Shown here: positions 12,388 through 24,361 of the stretch, piece after piece
Layout of the letters: every line of letters begins with the position of its first letter
Position numbering within the stretch: the first letter of the stretch is position 1
Assembly (NCBI GenBank): GCA_958510825.1
Contig: OY294045.1
Span: 10,033,916-10,097,915, forward strand
Origin: Brachypterus glaber
Lineage: Eukaryota; Arthropoda; Insecta; Coleoptera; Kateretidae
DNA length: 64,000 nt
Direction of reading: 5' to 3'
Translations under genes and position numbers: made by a program
Notes under the pieces: model-generated
The model's database searches: none
Seen by the model: only the letters and a program-made list of their open reading frames with translations
Told to the model about the DNA's origin: nothing

Positions 12388-12857
12388 TAATAGAGGAAAT
12401 AAACGTTTGCGCAGGGTTCTGCACTGCGTAATAACCAGATAGAAAATTGACATGGCGGTTCTACGTTGCCAACCCATTTCAACCGTATAATTTTTAATTA
12501 TAAAAATCAATAAATTTCCAATATTTTGCTACAAATTTTAATAAGAACACTCAAAGACAGCATAAATTTACATTCAAACCGTTTAAATGCAAGCAAACGT
12601 AAATTTACATGGTTAGGAGGTCCGACAACGCTGCTCTCTGTCATTTTTTTATGAAATATGTGGTATTTGCATGTCTTTATAGTTTTATTTTGTTTATAGT
12701 GTTAAAATTTTTAACTTAAAAATTACTTGTTTTGTAAAGACTTGTAAAAATGTGAAAAACCTTTTTTAGGTTTTGTTTTTGTTTACAAATTTTGACGTTT
12801 AAAAGTAAAAATGGCGGACTAAATTTTACACACCTAATGTGTTTTTGTCTTTATCTA

Positions 12858-13407
12858 AAGTTCATTTTATTAAGGTATAGTTTTTTTTGAACTTCCCGCT
12901 TGTAAACATTCCTAAAGTTGCTATGGTAACGCGAAATTCGCATGCGTTGTAAGCCGGTTTGCAAGGCCCGTTTCACACAAGCCTAAAAGCGTTGACATTT
13001 GACATCACAGAAGAGCCATTAACCAGTTAAAAAGTGATTTTGTGACAAAATTTTGTTTCTACAGAGATAGTTTCTATACAAAAGTGTTTTTTTTATTAAA
13101 CGTTTTAGCAGTTCTCCTTTTTTCATATCAAAACATTAGGGACAGAGACGGTAAGTACCTATTTCTAATTAACTATTTTCATGCTTTTGATTATAAAAAA
13201 CTACTTTCTTTTTATTATAAAAACCTACGAATTAACACAATTCCATAGAAAAGTTGCGTGAAATCAGAAGGTGGGTGTTCTGTGACGAGAAGTATTTATG
13301 GGTTATGTTGACATTTTAAACAAGGCAAATGCTTTAGTGTAAATCGAACTTCTTGACTTATTTAGCGGGAAGTTCAAAAAAAAAACTATACCTTAATAAA
13401 ATGAACT
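12858..13407. mobile_element. 550-base TIR element flanked by TA
   Basis: AAGTTCATTTTATTAAGG at the left and CCTTAATAAAATGAACTT at the right form a terminal inverted repeat of about 45 bases that continues through CTATA and GAACTTCCCGCT. TA flanks both sides. The interior encodes nothing recognisable; a 68-codon frame at 13042-13248 is Phe/Tyr/Lys-biased. Confidence 0.75.
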
Positions 13408-13912
13408 TTAATACCCACTATAGCTCTTTTACCTATGTAAAATTGATATTCCTCGACTGGGTTATTTAAATTCACCTACATTGTTGTTTACCTGAACTCG
13501 CCATTTAATATCAACTTAAATGGCTTGATCAAACAGTTAAGCGCACCTTAAGTTTATTAATCACTCGTGTTTTTACATTTTCTGCCTTTAAAGTGACACA
13601 TTATAAATTGTATTCATACCGTCCCTAATGGCGTGCCATTATTGTCGTTTAGAATGTAATTTAATCGTCTTTTCTTATACAGATAACCAAGTCTGATAGC
13701 AGCGCGTCTTCTAATATTATGTTTAAAGCAGAAAAAAACCTTTAGAATATAAACTGAGAAAAATAATTAAATGATTTTTGTTTCGTTTTACGAAAAAAAA
13801 AAAAATGATTAAAAAAAGTGCGAACCTAGGCCTACAAGGAAAAGCATTATTTTCTTGGCAGCAGTATTTAAATTTTGATTGTAAATACATCAATTTCGTA
13901 TAATTTTTTTTT

Positions 13913-14374
13913 TCTATTTTGCGACTCTTATAAGCTCATAATCACAAGCATTTTGCGTGTTCTTATAGGCCCATAAGATGTCTGTACTTTTTGTTCTTTT
14001 GGGTTGGCAACAGACCTGGCCTATCGCTTGACTTTTCCGTGCAAATGTCAATGTCGCTTTAAAGTTGAATTTTCTAAAAAATTTTGTGTTTAGGTTATTT
14101 TTACCATGTTAAATTTGTGGCTTGGTTAATTGCAGTAAAAAAGAGAAGAGATGACTATAAAATATATCAAAATATCATTTGTTCTTAGAATTTTAAACAT
14201 GGTGTAAACTGTAATGCTAACCCAAAACAAAAATCCCTAAATCAGTCATTAATTTAAATGTAAGTTTTTTTAAATTTTAGAGCAAAATAGAGAAAATTGT
14301 ATAAAGCACTCGTTTCATAACACGTTTTTAGCGCTAAAAACGTATGTTATAAAACTAGTACTTTAATATACTAT
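13913..14374 (+). repeat. 0.5 kb repeat, first tandem copy
   Basis: The block begins TTCTATTTTGCGACTC and recurs about 583 bases downstream at 14497-15018. It contains an acceptor-like TTGCAG and a donor-like GTAAGTTTTTTT around a 120-base segment. That segment is not consistently open in the two copies, so I regard it as a pseudo-exon. The copy ends in a short palindrome (14299-14371). Confidence 0.75.
14299..14371. repeat. palindrome, short form
   Basis: GTATAAAGCACTCGTTTCAT...ATAAAACTAGTACTTTAATATAC folds on the centre TTTTTAGCGCTAAAAA. CTCGT on the left arm faces CTAGT on the right. It is the uninterrupted form of the larger palindrome at 14883-15014. Confidence 0.75.
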
Positions 14375-14496
14375 AAGTATTTTACATTGCTAAAACCTTG
14401 AAAAACATTGTTAAGTAGTAATTAACATGAAGCTGAAACAAATGGAAAACCATCAAATGTAGAAGGACCATAATGAAACAACCTTAAAGCTTTTTT

Positions 14497-15018
14497 CTAT
14501 TTTGCGACTCTTATAAGCTCATAATTACACGCATTTTGCGTGTTCTTATAGACCCATAAGAGGTCTTTACTTTTTTTTCTTTTGGGTTGGCAACAGACAA
14601 AAGTCTATCTCTTGACGTTTGCGTGCAATTGTAAACGTCAGTTTAAAGTTTAATTTTCTACAAAATTTTGTGTTTAGGTTATGTTTTAGCGTGTTAAAAT
14701 TGTGGCTTGGTTACTTGCAGAGGAAAAGAGAAAAAATTACTATAAAATATATCAAAATAATATTCGTTCTTAGAATTTTAAACATGGCGAAAACTGTAAT
14801 GCCAATTCGAAACAAAAATCCCTAAATCAGTCATCAATTTAAATGTAAGTTTTTTAAATTTTAGAGCAAAATAGAAAAAATTGTATAAAGCACTCGTTTC
14901 ATAACACGTTTTTAGCGCACTAGTACTTTAGAAAACTCACCGCAAGCGGCTCGTTTTCTAAAATTGTACTCGTGCGCTAAAAACGTATGTTATGAAACTA
15001 GTACTTTAATATACTAAT
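14497..15018 (+). repeat. 0.5 kb repeat, second tandem copy
   Basis: This matches 13913-14374 from TTCTATTTTGCGACTC onward but ends in an expanded palindrome. A 68-codon frame at 14619-14825 spans the pseudo-exon. Its counterpart in the first copy is interrupted, which argues against a conserved gene. Confidence 0.75.
14883..15014. repeat. palindrome within a palindrome
   Basis: The outer arms equal those of 14299-14371. At the central GCGC an inner palindrome has been added, running from ACTAGTACTTTAG to TTGTACTCGTGCGC around a CCGCAAGCGGC tip. The box order is reversed: CTCGT then CTAGT on the left half, CTCGT then CTAGT again on the right. Confidence 0.75.
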
Positions 15019-15314
15019 TTGGGGTCGGTCCTTCAATGAAGTTCCTTTATTAATCTGCTCTATTACAACAGAATAAATGAATATAACATTACAGATGTAC
15101 CAGAAATTTAACCTTTTTTTTATTTGGGTCTTTATTTTAAAATTAATAGAAAACCCCTAGGACAAGCTTGAAGTTAAGGCCTCTATGTACTAACTTAATA
15201 AACTTTGGTTTTTAGTTCGAAACATTTGGAAATTATTACTAAATGTATAGAAACTGTTGCCATACAGTTTCTATTCATACCAAACCATTCCAAATTATAT
15301 AAACAAAATACATG

Positions 15315-15514
15315 NNNNNNNNNNNNNNNNNNNNNNNNNNNNNNNNNNNNNNNNNNNNNNNNNNNNNNNNNNNNNNNNNNNNNNNNNNNNNNNNNNNNNN
15401 NNNNNNNNNNNNNNNNNNNNNNNNNNNNNNNNNNNNNNNNNNNNNNNNNNNNNNNNNNNNNNNNNNNNNNNNNNNNNNNNNNNNNNNNNNNNNNNNNNNN
15501 NNNNNNNNNNNNNN
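15315..15514. other. assembly gap (200 N)
   Basis: Exactly 200 N residues. The round number suggests a gap of unknown true size. Reading frames that cross it are artefacts. Confidence 0.98.
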
Positions 15515-15525
15515 ATATATATATA

Positions 15526-15785
15526 CAGGGTGAGTTTTTTAAATTGTTACAAGGGAATATCTCGAAAACGGTCTAATTTTTTTTTGTGAAATTTTGCTGA
15601 AGTAATAGGGAGGCGGGGGGACACATTTAAACATATTTTTGACACCTACTCCCCCTCCCTATTTTGAGGGGCGGGGGGTAACTTTGAATTTTTAAATGTG
15701 ATGATGTACTTTTTTTTATAAAATTCGAATCTACGTAAAAATAAGGTAAGTATGCAAAAAAAAAAATTAATTTGCTCTTTAGGTT
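15526..15785 (+). repeat. single arm of the 11590-12387 foldback
   Basis: The arm starts CAGGGTGAGTTTTTTAAA and follows the 11590 arm to the TTTGCTCTTTAGG region. The second arm is not found downstream. Because the assembly gap ends only about ten bases before it, misassembly of a longer inverted repeat is possible. Confidence 0.75.
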
Positions 15786-17126
15786 TGGTTGTCCAAACCG
15801 ACATTCAGTTTTATCTTTTAAGAATACGAAAGTTTTTAATTTTTATTTATCGGTAACTTTTTTCCCACCTTACTCGTTCAAATGAAATCATAAAAAAAAC
15901 AATTTAAAAAGAAATAAAAATTTAAATATTTAAAACCTCGCGTCAACGCTAAAGTCGACGCGGCGCGTATGCGAGTACTGGAAATTCGCCGAGTACTGAA
16001 TATATTACAAAGTAACATGGTAAACATAGGGATCAAGGCACGCCTATTTTTTACATTACACGATGTCTCAGAACAGTACGAATCAGTTTGTTTAGTGAAA
16101 TGTAACTAAAATTAAGGCTTTTTATTTTACTTCAATATGTTACACAAAAATTGCAATTTTAAGTTTTTTTTTATTATAGAATAGTGAGTTTTACTTTTGA
16201 AGTATAGTGTGTATATGTAATGTGATTTTAAATTGTTTAAGAACGTTTAGATAAAATTTGTTAATAATTTTTTTTCTGTATTTCAGGTAAGAGAATATGC
16301 AAGGTGCACTGTAAGTATAAAAGTTTGCTCTGCTAAATTTAATTATCCTGTTAATTTTTAGGCCTGATTTTTTTTTATTTAACCGCAAGTATAATAATTT
16401 TGTATAATATTATTATTAATTTATTAACAACATATAGTTATAGTTTTTACGCGAGACAGCTTATTGGGGAAGGCAACAATATTTTTATCTGCATGGGTAA
16501 CCCCAATGGTTTTAGTCACAAAAGCAAACATAGATGATTTTGAAAAGTCGGTGCTAATTTCACCATTCCCTAAATTTATTACTAACAATTGTTTTTTCGT
16601 TATTTTATTGTTGTTAGCTGTGAAATTGGCACCGACTAAAATATTTTTTACTTTTTAGAGACACAGAAGTCGGTTCATTTTTTTTGCGAAAAGTTTTTAT
16701 TTTTTTACTTTTAGAGACACAGAACTTGCAGATTTGTAACGTCATCTAAGCTAAGTTATATCTGTCCTTCCATATCGGCAAGCTCCTGATGTCACAACGC
16801 CCAAGAGTCCAACCAACCTTATTTTAAACGAAATACTAAAGAAAATCTTGTTAAACTTTAAGTGTTAAGTAATAATCAAATAACGCCTTATGGTAAAATC
16901 ACAAAATTTATCATTTTCTCTTGGTATTTTAATATTACAGGTCCAAAGAATCAAGTTTAGCGGCATTTAAAAGATTTTCAGTGTGCCGCAATATTTGAGT
17001 GACCCCTTAATCAAGTTATCTGGCTTATCCGAGTTATCCAATATTTCTCTAAAAAATTTGTTGGTAGTAGAACCAAATTAAGCCGTTATTATCTTAATTA
17101 TCCGGCTTACCCGGAATTATCCGAGC
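15786..17126. other. gene-free stretch
   Basis: Mostly AT-rich DNA with a short GC-richer CGACGCGGCGCG patch near 15957. Apart from the splice-like site at 16265-16316 nothing is recognisable. Confidence 0.45.
16265..16316 (+). promoter_or_regulatory. recursive-splice-like site or 24-nt microexon
   Basis: A pyrimidine tract followed by TTTCAG directly abuts GTAAGAG at 16286/16287. A second strong donor, GTAAGT, follows at 16311. This could be a ratchet point of recursive splicing in a long plus-strand intron, or a 24-base microexon (16287-16310). With no host exon identified nearby it stays speculative. Confidence 0.25.
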
Positions 17127-17250
17127 GTCAAATTGCAAGAAGTTTCATCAAATTCCTTTCATTCGTTCCAAAGTTATGCGGGAATAAACATAAAAAAAAC
17201 AAAGTCACACGTCGAATTGATAACCTCCTCCTTTTTGGGAGTCGGTTAAA
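17127..17250 (-). repeat. dispersed repeat with AACCTCCTCCTTTTTGG end
   Basis: Read on the minus strand it runs TTTTAACCGACTCCCAAAA, GGAGGAGGTTATCAATTCG, ACGTGTGAC, then TCCCGCATAACTTTGGAACG. Copies occur at 36110-36262 and 63838-64000 on the plus strand. Very similar ends are widespread in insect genomes, as I recall. Its element class is not determined. Confidence 0.65.
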
Positions 17251-18012
17251 AGAGTTTGCTCTTCTTGGATTATTTATATTATTGTATGTATTTTCATAAG
17301 GTTGGTCCTTATTATGATGGAAAGGGCTTATAAGAATTAATTTAATGATGGATCACATCCTGGTGCAGGAGAGATATTGAAGGGCAAGCTCACAAATTGG
17401 AAAGGGTGTAGACATTTTAGGGAAATAACATAATTGGTTAGGAATAGGTTTTGATAGATAGCTATCTTGGGACTTATAAGCAGATGAAGATGGACTCTAT
17501 TAGCTTGTTTTTACAATTGAAGCCTTTGTTTTTATGTTGCACATCCCATACCTATTTAAATACTTCTCATTTAGAAAGTTTAATTAAATTTAAGTTATAT
17601 TCGTTTGGACTTTTTATGCAGGACTGGATCATATTCCAATTTAAGTCTGATTCTACTTATAAACTATCTTTTAAACATCTTTCCCAAGAAAACCACTTGC
17701 AAGAAACACACGAAACAGAAAATTGTTCAAACTTTTTCTTAAAAAAGAAAACGTTTTATTTGAAAATAATATTTATCAACGCACATATAAAAATAATATC
17801 TCTAACCAACCTAAATTATTTGTTTTTAAATATTTGGTTCCATTAAAAAAATTATAGTCATCGTTAACATTTTATGGAAAAAAATATTATTGACTTTAAA
17901 TACTAATTAATTAATTTATTAAACTAGTCTGTTATTTCTATGAAATCATTTCCTTAAATTATATTTTAATTCTGTCGAACTAACCGGCAGTATGTCACAA
18001 TATTTTTACAGT
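17251..18012. other. gene-free stretch with one long TTG-initiated frame
   Basis: A 131-codon frame (17451-17846) starts with TTG. The first ATG is about eleven codons in. It is biased to Phe, Lys, Leu and Ile, without a domain I recognise. I do not annotate it as a gene. Confidence 0.4.
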
Positions 18013-20466
18013 ATAGGAGTGTTACGTCATTTTGGAGTGTTACGCCCATGTTAATGGTATATGGGTATTTCTGTACGAATCCATACCACCTTGGTGATTG
18101 AATGTCACCGATTTTCGTTAAACTTTTTTTATATTATCACCACTCTAATACTAAAAGCCTTATGCAAAAAAAAAATTTAATAAAATTTTTGGCTGAGATA
18201 TGATTTTTTTAAAATTTTGTAATTTTTCAATTTTTGACGATAAAGAAAACAGCTTTATTTTCAATTTATTACTATAAGTCTGACAATTTTAATCCAAATT
18301 TGATGAAATTTGGTGCACCCATGTAAACTTAGATGACAATCTTGAATTTTTTATAATTTTTTTTAATAGTGGGTTTCTGCTCTTCTTCTTCTTCTTCTTC
18401 TTCTTCTTCAAAAATATTTTTTTACGTTTTTTTATAACTATGTTTAACCCGATTTTTCGTAAAGTGCCCCCCCTACGATTTTTCTCAAATTTTGGTCAAA
18501 TGTACTTCTAAGTGTCCTTTTTTCAATGACGTAAAATTTATTCTGTGCAAATTAGGTTTACTATATATTTTAGCCATTTTAAATTTTTACGACAATGAGG
18601 AACTGTGCTGGAAATAGCTGTTTTACAAAAAAAGGCACATATTATTTTTTATATGTTTTTAATAGTTTAGGTCAGATACTTAATTTTAAGACAAAAATAA
18701 AATAATTAATTGTTGTTTTTTTTCAAAAAAGGCGTAAGTCCACAATTTTATTACTTTTTTTTCTATGTATTATGTAGGCGTTTTTTTCTGGTGTAAACGT
18801 TAGCTTACGTTAAATACTAAGTCTTTAACACCAAAACGTATTTTTATTTTTTTTTAACACAATATGTTTTTTTGTTTTGTTTTTGATCTTAAAAATGCCT
18901 GAAAGTTGGTAAACTGTCAGAGTAAGACACTTTTTTTTGTTATAAATCTTTTTTTAATTCCCAGCTCAGAGAAAAGTTTTCTATGCCGGGGATAAATCCT
19001 TAAAAAAATTGCTCGGTCGCATGCAGAGATTGAGATATATTTTCGCTTCTAAACATATTTTAATACAAAAAGGTAAAAGTAATAGGTAAAATTAGTTTTA
19101 ATTTGGTTCTGTCAGTTATCTGACAATTTTCCATAAGGGGCCAACAAAATTTTGTTTTTGTTTTTTCAAGCACAACCGCTATACAATTTTCCAAAAGGGA
19201 ACGCCGAAGTAAAACAAAAGACAAACTGTTAACAAAATTGTCACTTTTAACTTAACAGTTCTAACCGAACAATGTCACTTTGGAATACAAGCAAATAAAA
19301 AAATAGTTCATTATATTTTAGCGATGGATGCGCTTCATAAAAATTTAAAAGATTTTGATAAGCTTTGTATAATAATTAAAGTTAAATAATAAGACATAAA
19401 TAAATTGTAAATAAAGAATTAGTATGTTAAATAAATTAATATTTTTTAAATTAATTTTTATTAAGGATATATCCCCGGCATAGAAAACTTTTCTCTGAGC
19501 TGCGAATTAAAAAAAGATTTATAACAAAAAAAAAGTTTCTTACTCTGACAGTTTACCAACTTTCAGGCATTTTTAAGATCAAAAACAAAACCAAAAAACA
19601 TATTGTGTTAAAAAAAAATAAAAATAGTTTTTGATGTTAAAGACTTAGTATTTAACGTAAGCTAACGTTTATACCAGAAAAAAACGCCTACAAAATATAT
19701 AGAAATAAAAAAGTAATAAAATTGTGGACTTACGCCTTTTTTGAAAAAAAAACAACAATTAATTATTTTGTTTTTGTCTTAAAATGAAGCATTTGACCTA
19801 AACTATTAAAAACATATAAAAAATAATATGTGCCTTTTTTTATAAAACAGCTATTTCCAGCACAATTCCTCATTGTCGTAAAAATTTAAAATGGCTAAAA
19901 TATATAGTAAACCTAATTTGCCCAGAATAAATTTTATGTCATTGAAAAAAGGACACTTAGAAGTACATTTGACCAAAATTTGAAAAAAATCGTAGAGGGG
20001 GCACTTTACAAAAAATCGGGTTGAACATAGTTATAAAAAAACGTAAAAAAATCTTTTTGAAGAAGAAGAAGAGCAGAAACCCACTATTAAAAAAAATTAT
20101 AAAAAATTCAAGATTGTCATCTAAGTTTACATGGGTGCACCAAATTTCATCAAATTTGGATTAAAATTGTCAGACTTAAAGTAATAAATTGAAAATAAAG
20201 CTGTTTTCTTTATCGTCAAAAATTGAAAAATTACAAAATTTAAAAAAAATCATATCTCAGCGAATTTTTTTTTTTAATTCTTTTTTTTGCATAAGGCTTT
20301 TAGTATTAGAGTGGTGATTATATAAAAAAAGTTTAACGAAAATCCGTGACATTCAATCACCAAGGTGGTATGGATTCGTACAGAAATACCCATATGAAAA
20401 TAGCGTTACATGTGGGGGTCCAAAATGATCAAAATTTGCGTTACGTAATACTGGAATGTACCCTAT
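18013..20466. repeat. short dispersed repeat split by a foldback
   Basis: GGAGTGTTACGTCATTTTGG to GTTAATGGTA (left) and TGAAAATAGCGTTAC to TTACGTAATACTGGAA (right) are two halves of one repeat. Its uninterrupted copy is at 55603-55709. Short elements with GTTACGTAATAC and a G-run before TCCAAAATGATC are common in insect genomes. Confidence 0.75.
18062..20392. mobile_element. 2.3 kb palindromic foldback element with TA duplication
   Basis: The ends are TGGGTATTTCTGTACGAATC and its inverted copy GATTCGTACAGAAATACCCA, flanked by TA at 18060-18061 and 20393-20394. The two arms, each more than 1 kb, are inverted copies with modest divergence (for example a CTT/AAG microsatellite of different length near 18381 and 20060). 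The spacer contains TTATCTGACAATTTTCC and similar blocks. No transposase is present. The paired empty site at 55635 supports a real insertion with a TA duplication. A transcript across it would form a very long hairpin RNA. Confidence 0.9.
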
Positions 20467-20565
20467 GCTACAAAAAGTAATTATTTAAATATTTATTTTT
20501 GGACTTTTAATATTAAGATTATGATATCTGGTACTATAGGAAAATTTGTTGTTGCGATATATAAA

Positions 20566-20990
20566 CACGGAAAAAAAAAATTATAGCTAGGAGCGCTATA
20601 ACACACATACCAAGCAAATTATAATCGCTTATTATATAAATACAAGGCTTTCTCTTACAATTATGGCAGTCAGTGTAAAAATTTATATGAAATACTTTAA
20701 TTGTTTAGTGAATAATAAAATATAACAAATAGTATGGCATTTATAGCTTAAATAGATTTAATTATTGTCCGTGCTAATAATTTTTATAATATAATAAAAT
20801 TTCTGTAAATTTATAGTAGTGCCTGTAATAAATATAATCGTGTCTGTAATATATATAATCGTTTCCAATTTATTTTTAACATTATTAGTTATTGTGTCCC
20901 TTATAATCTATAGCTTAAATCACTATAATTTGCCACTGTTACCAAATATCTTATAATGTATAGCGCAGAGCCCACTAATTTCTTTCCGTG
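20566..20990 (+). mobile_element. MITE-A copy 2
   Basis: This is nearly identical to 7089-7513, from CACGGAAAAAAAAAATTATAG to CTAATTTCTTTCCGTG. The flanking dinucleotide is AA on both sides rather than TA. Confidence 0.88.
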
Positions 20991-21965
20991 AAGTTAACAT
21001 TCATTTGGCCTAAATGATATTCATCTGGATTAAGATATTATTGCTGTCCCATTTGAAAATTTTCAAAATTTTGGGAACGCCTTGTATTAGTGCAAAAATT
21101 TTCTTATTTGTTAATATATTACTACTTAATAATCGGTATAAAACACTTTATTGCCATTTTGATTTTTCTTTAATTGAGTAAAATTTTGTTGTTGTAACAT
21201 ATTATGATTTAATAATTTTTATCGTTTATTTGAATTGAAAACTGTATAAATACAGGTTTTAATTAAAAATAATAATTGCAATTTTAATCAAAATTATTTG
21301 ATGGAAAAAAATGTTCTATTTTAAAAGTAATACAATACTGTAGTATAAATGATTATTTTAACATGGTAAACTAATATTTTAAAAATTATTTTAAAATCGC
21401 TATTATAAAAAGTCTAAAAAGAACATGCTTTAAAGGCTCCAATATGCCGGGTGGGCACATGGTTCTTAAACCGTGAAAAGAATCAGGCAAAATGTTACTC
21501 AAAATTAGAGATTGTCAGACTGAACGTCTTAAAAGCCTGGCAATCTCTGATTTCCGAGCTTAATATTTTGTCGGATTGTTTTCACGGTTTCAGATCCGTG
21601 TGGCAGACTTAACTCTGGTTTGGTTTAATGGCCTTCTGGATCTTTTAGCTTACACATAGAGAAATTGTTGCTAAAAACAAGTACGTTATATTCTTAAGGG
21701 TTTGTATATCCTCAAGTACGTGTTATAAAGTGTTTTATGGGTTATAGCCGAGCGGATAATACAACTTATACGTTACGTTAGTCGTCCAATCTTCTATCGT
21801 ATAGTTAAAGTATAGCCGAGCGGAGAATATACTTAACTACCAGATATCACCTTATTCCGAAGCCGTAGGTTCTAGTGAGACAGAACTTTGGAAACAAAAT
21901 AAAACAGTAGCTTTTTTACTTAAGAATATTATATTAAATAAATGTGACTAAATTCTTCAAGTATA
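20991..21965. other. gene-free stretch
   Basis: The stretch holds an inverted pair AATTAGAGATTGTCAGACT / GCCTGGCAATCTCTGATTT (21504-21560) with flanking GGTTCTTAAACCGTGAAAAG / TTTTCACGGTTTCAGATCC, i.e. a small hairpin of about 150 bases. Two TATAGCCGAGCGG boxes lie near 21745 and 21812. No coding signal. Confidence 0.5.
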
Positions 21966-23145
21966 CACGGTGTATTTGAAATAGCGTAGGAAATTTTAAC
22001 AGATGATTCTACATCATAAAATATGACAAAAAGTTCCTATAAACATATGTCTAAAAATGCGTCATAAGGGAGCTACGCCCCTTTGAAAGTGGCTAAAAAA
22101 TCGGTTTTTATTTAATAACTCAGGAACTCTTTGAGATATATCAACGAGGTTTTGCACGTCAACTAATCCTACCAAGGCCCGTTTTTATGTGTTATTTTCA
22201 TGTACTTATTTCAACCAGGGGTGTGCGAAACTGGGGGGGGGGGGCTTATCAGTTTTTTGTCCCAAACTTTTTTCTGTGTAACTTTTTTGCAATTTTATTT
22301 TTGAAATATGATTCCTCAGGTCAAAATACATAAAAAAGGTACTCCTCTTGTAATACTGTAGGATTAACCGTTTTCGAGAAAAATTCATTTGAAGGTGAAA
22401 TTCCACGGTTCGAGGACGAAAAATTAAATACTAAAATGTTGAAAATCAAAATTTTAATGATTCAATGTTATTCTACATCAAAAACTAAGAAAAAAAGTTT
22501 CCATACATGTAGTTCGAAAAAACGCTTTTAAAGCTACCATAGCCCTTTAAAAATGGTGTATATTTAGGAGACCATATCTCCATTAGGATTGATTTTTGGA
22601 AGTACCTGTATCTGAGTTTTTTTCTTAGTTTTTAATGTACATGCGCCCTGCATCATTAAAATTTTGGTTTTCGACATTTTAGTATTTAATTTTTCGTCCT
22701 CGAACCGTGAAATTTCACCTTCAAATGAACTTTTCTCGAAAACGGTTAATCCTACAGTATTACAACAAGAGTACCTTTTTTATGTATTTTGACCTGAGGA
22801 ACCATATTTCAAAATTAAAGTTGCAAAAAAGTTGCACAGAAAAAAGTTTGGGACAAAAAACTGATAAGGCGCCCCCGTTTCGCACACCCATGTTTTAAAT
22901 AAGTACGTGAAAATGACATACAAAGATGGGCCTTATTAGGATTAATTCACGTGCAAAACCTCGTTAATATATCTCAAAGGGTTCCTGAGTTATTAAATAA
23001 AAACCGATTTTTTTTTAGCCAATTTCAAAGGGGCGTAGCTCCCTTATGACGCATTTTTAGACATATGTTTATAGGAACTTTTTGTCATATTTTATCATGT
23101 AGAATCACCTGTTAAAATTTTCTATGCTATTTCAAATACACCCTG
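21966..23145. mobile_element. CAGGGTG-type foldback, 1.2 kb
   Basis: CACGGTGTATTTGAAATAGC at the left and GCTATTTCAAATACACCCTG at the right, flanked by TA, head two arms of roughly 550 bases. These include TCCTATAAACATATGTC and GGGGCGTAGCTCCC. Mirrored frames at 22206-22406 (minus) and 22707-22898 (plus) are the same sequence read from each arm and are not genes. Internal blocks are shared with the 54269-54997 element. Confidence 0.85.
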
Positions 23146-23805
23146 TATGTAAAGACGTTTTCTTAATTCTAGTTTTATTTCTATGCATTATACATGCAGA
23201 GTCTACATTCTAATTTTCCCCGTATTATAATCATTATAGTAGTATACCATTAAACACTACTAAACTAAATCATTGTATGTTTGAGATTCCTATTCACAAT
23301 AATTTTTAAAGCCCACATTATTGTCCACATTTTTCTCAGTGTAAATATTAAAACCGGTACGTATAAGTCCTTAAAATAATTTTAAATTAAATATAGTAAA
23401 TTTATGTGAAAATGCTTTTTAGACGGTATTTTCTGAAAGAAATCAACTATAATTAATTAGTCCGACAAAGACTTCAAATCTAATAAATTTACAAGATAAT
23501 TACTATTCATGATTCAGTTGCTGCGTATAGTAAAGTACACTGTCTTGATTTTATTTTTTAACTGTTATTTATTTGTTTAAATAATGTTTTGTTTATGTGA
23601 GTGTTTACTGTTAGTGACAATGACTAATCTTTGGCTTTAATTCTCTGTTCGAAAACGACGAAAATCCATCGTCGAAACGTCACAGCAAATTAGATAACAA
23701 TTTTAGTCAGATCCAAAGCCCTATTCCCCAAAAATCAAAAAGCTAAGTATTCATGATATCTGTAACGATCATTTTTACGCATACGCATCATAACAATAGT
23801 CTAAA
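23146..23805. other. gene-free stretch
   Basis: The only structured feature is GACGAAAATCCATCGTCGAAACGTCACAGC near 23655, a hairpin followed by CGAAACGTC as seen after the Penelope-like ends. The rest is AT-rich. Confidence 0.4.
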
Positions 23806-24361
23806 CCAAGGGACTAAACTGGCTGTTTTAGTCCCTTTGCATTTCTGTTTCCCTCGCTTGCTACGCTCGCGACTAATACAGCCAAGTTTAGTCCTGAGGT
23901 ATATACACTATTTTTTTGCAGGACTAAACATAATGTAGGTAGGTAGATAAAATTAAAATTAAAAACCACGCGTCTAAAATCGGTTGTTTTATTTTCGTAA
24001 TTTAATCAAGATGCCTGTAAATTGCGAAAAGTCAGTTTCATGGCTTTTGCGATTTCAATTGTTTTTTAATATGGTTGACGCAAACGTCAAAAAAATGGAC
24101 GAAGATGATAAATTTTAAATTATGTATAAATTGTTATAACAATGTTATTTTTAAAGGTTTTCTTTGTTAAAATCAAATAAATTGGTTTGAATCGCTAATT
24201 TATTACAAAACACCACCAAACCTAATTTTTGAACCAGCAAAGCACATAGTAAGTATAATATTTTAATATTATCAAGGTTGCCGTGATTTTTATTCCCTAG
24301 GGAGAAAAACGGCAAGTTTAGTCCCGAAAATGAAAGCGTAAAATTAGGTTTTAGTCTTGGT
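23806..24361. repeat. possible MITE with GGGACTAAAC repeats
   Basis: CCAAGGGACTAAACTGGCTG at the left faces TTTAGTCCCG and TTTTAGTCTTGG at the right. Further GGACTAAAC/GTTTAGTCC copies lie inside, with a GC-rich CTTGCTACGCTCGCGAC loop near 23858. No target duplication was found and the ends are uncertain. Confidence 0.35.

Noticed and set aside
13913..14825. Exon-like segments between TTGCAG and GTAAGT in the tandem repeat
   Set aside because: The two copies do not keep a common open frame, so the splice motifs are probably incidental.
15205..15589. Frames spanning the N gap
   Set aside because: They are open only because N codons cannot be read as stops.
17451..17846. 131-codon frame, the longest free-standing plus-strand frame
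   Set aside because: It starts at TTG, has no family resemblance and is biased to AT-rich codons; a frame of this length is not surprising in 64 kb of AT-rich DNA.
22206..22898. Two near-identical frames on opposite strands
   Set aside because: They are the two inverted arms of the 21966-23145 foldback read from each side.
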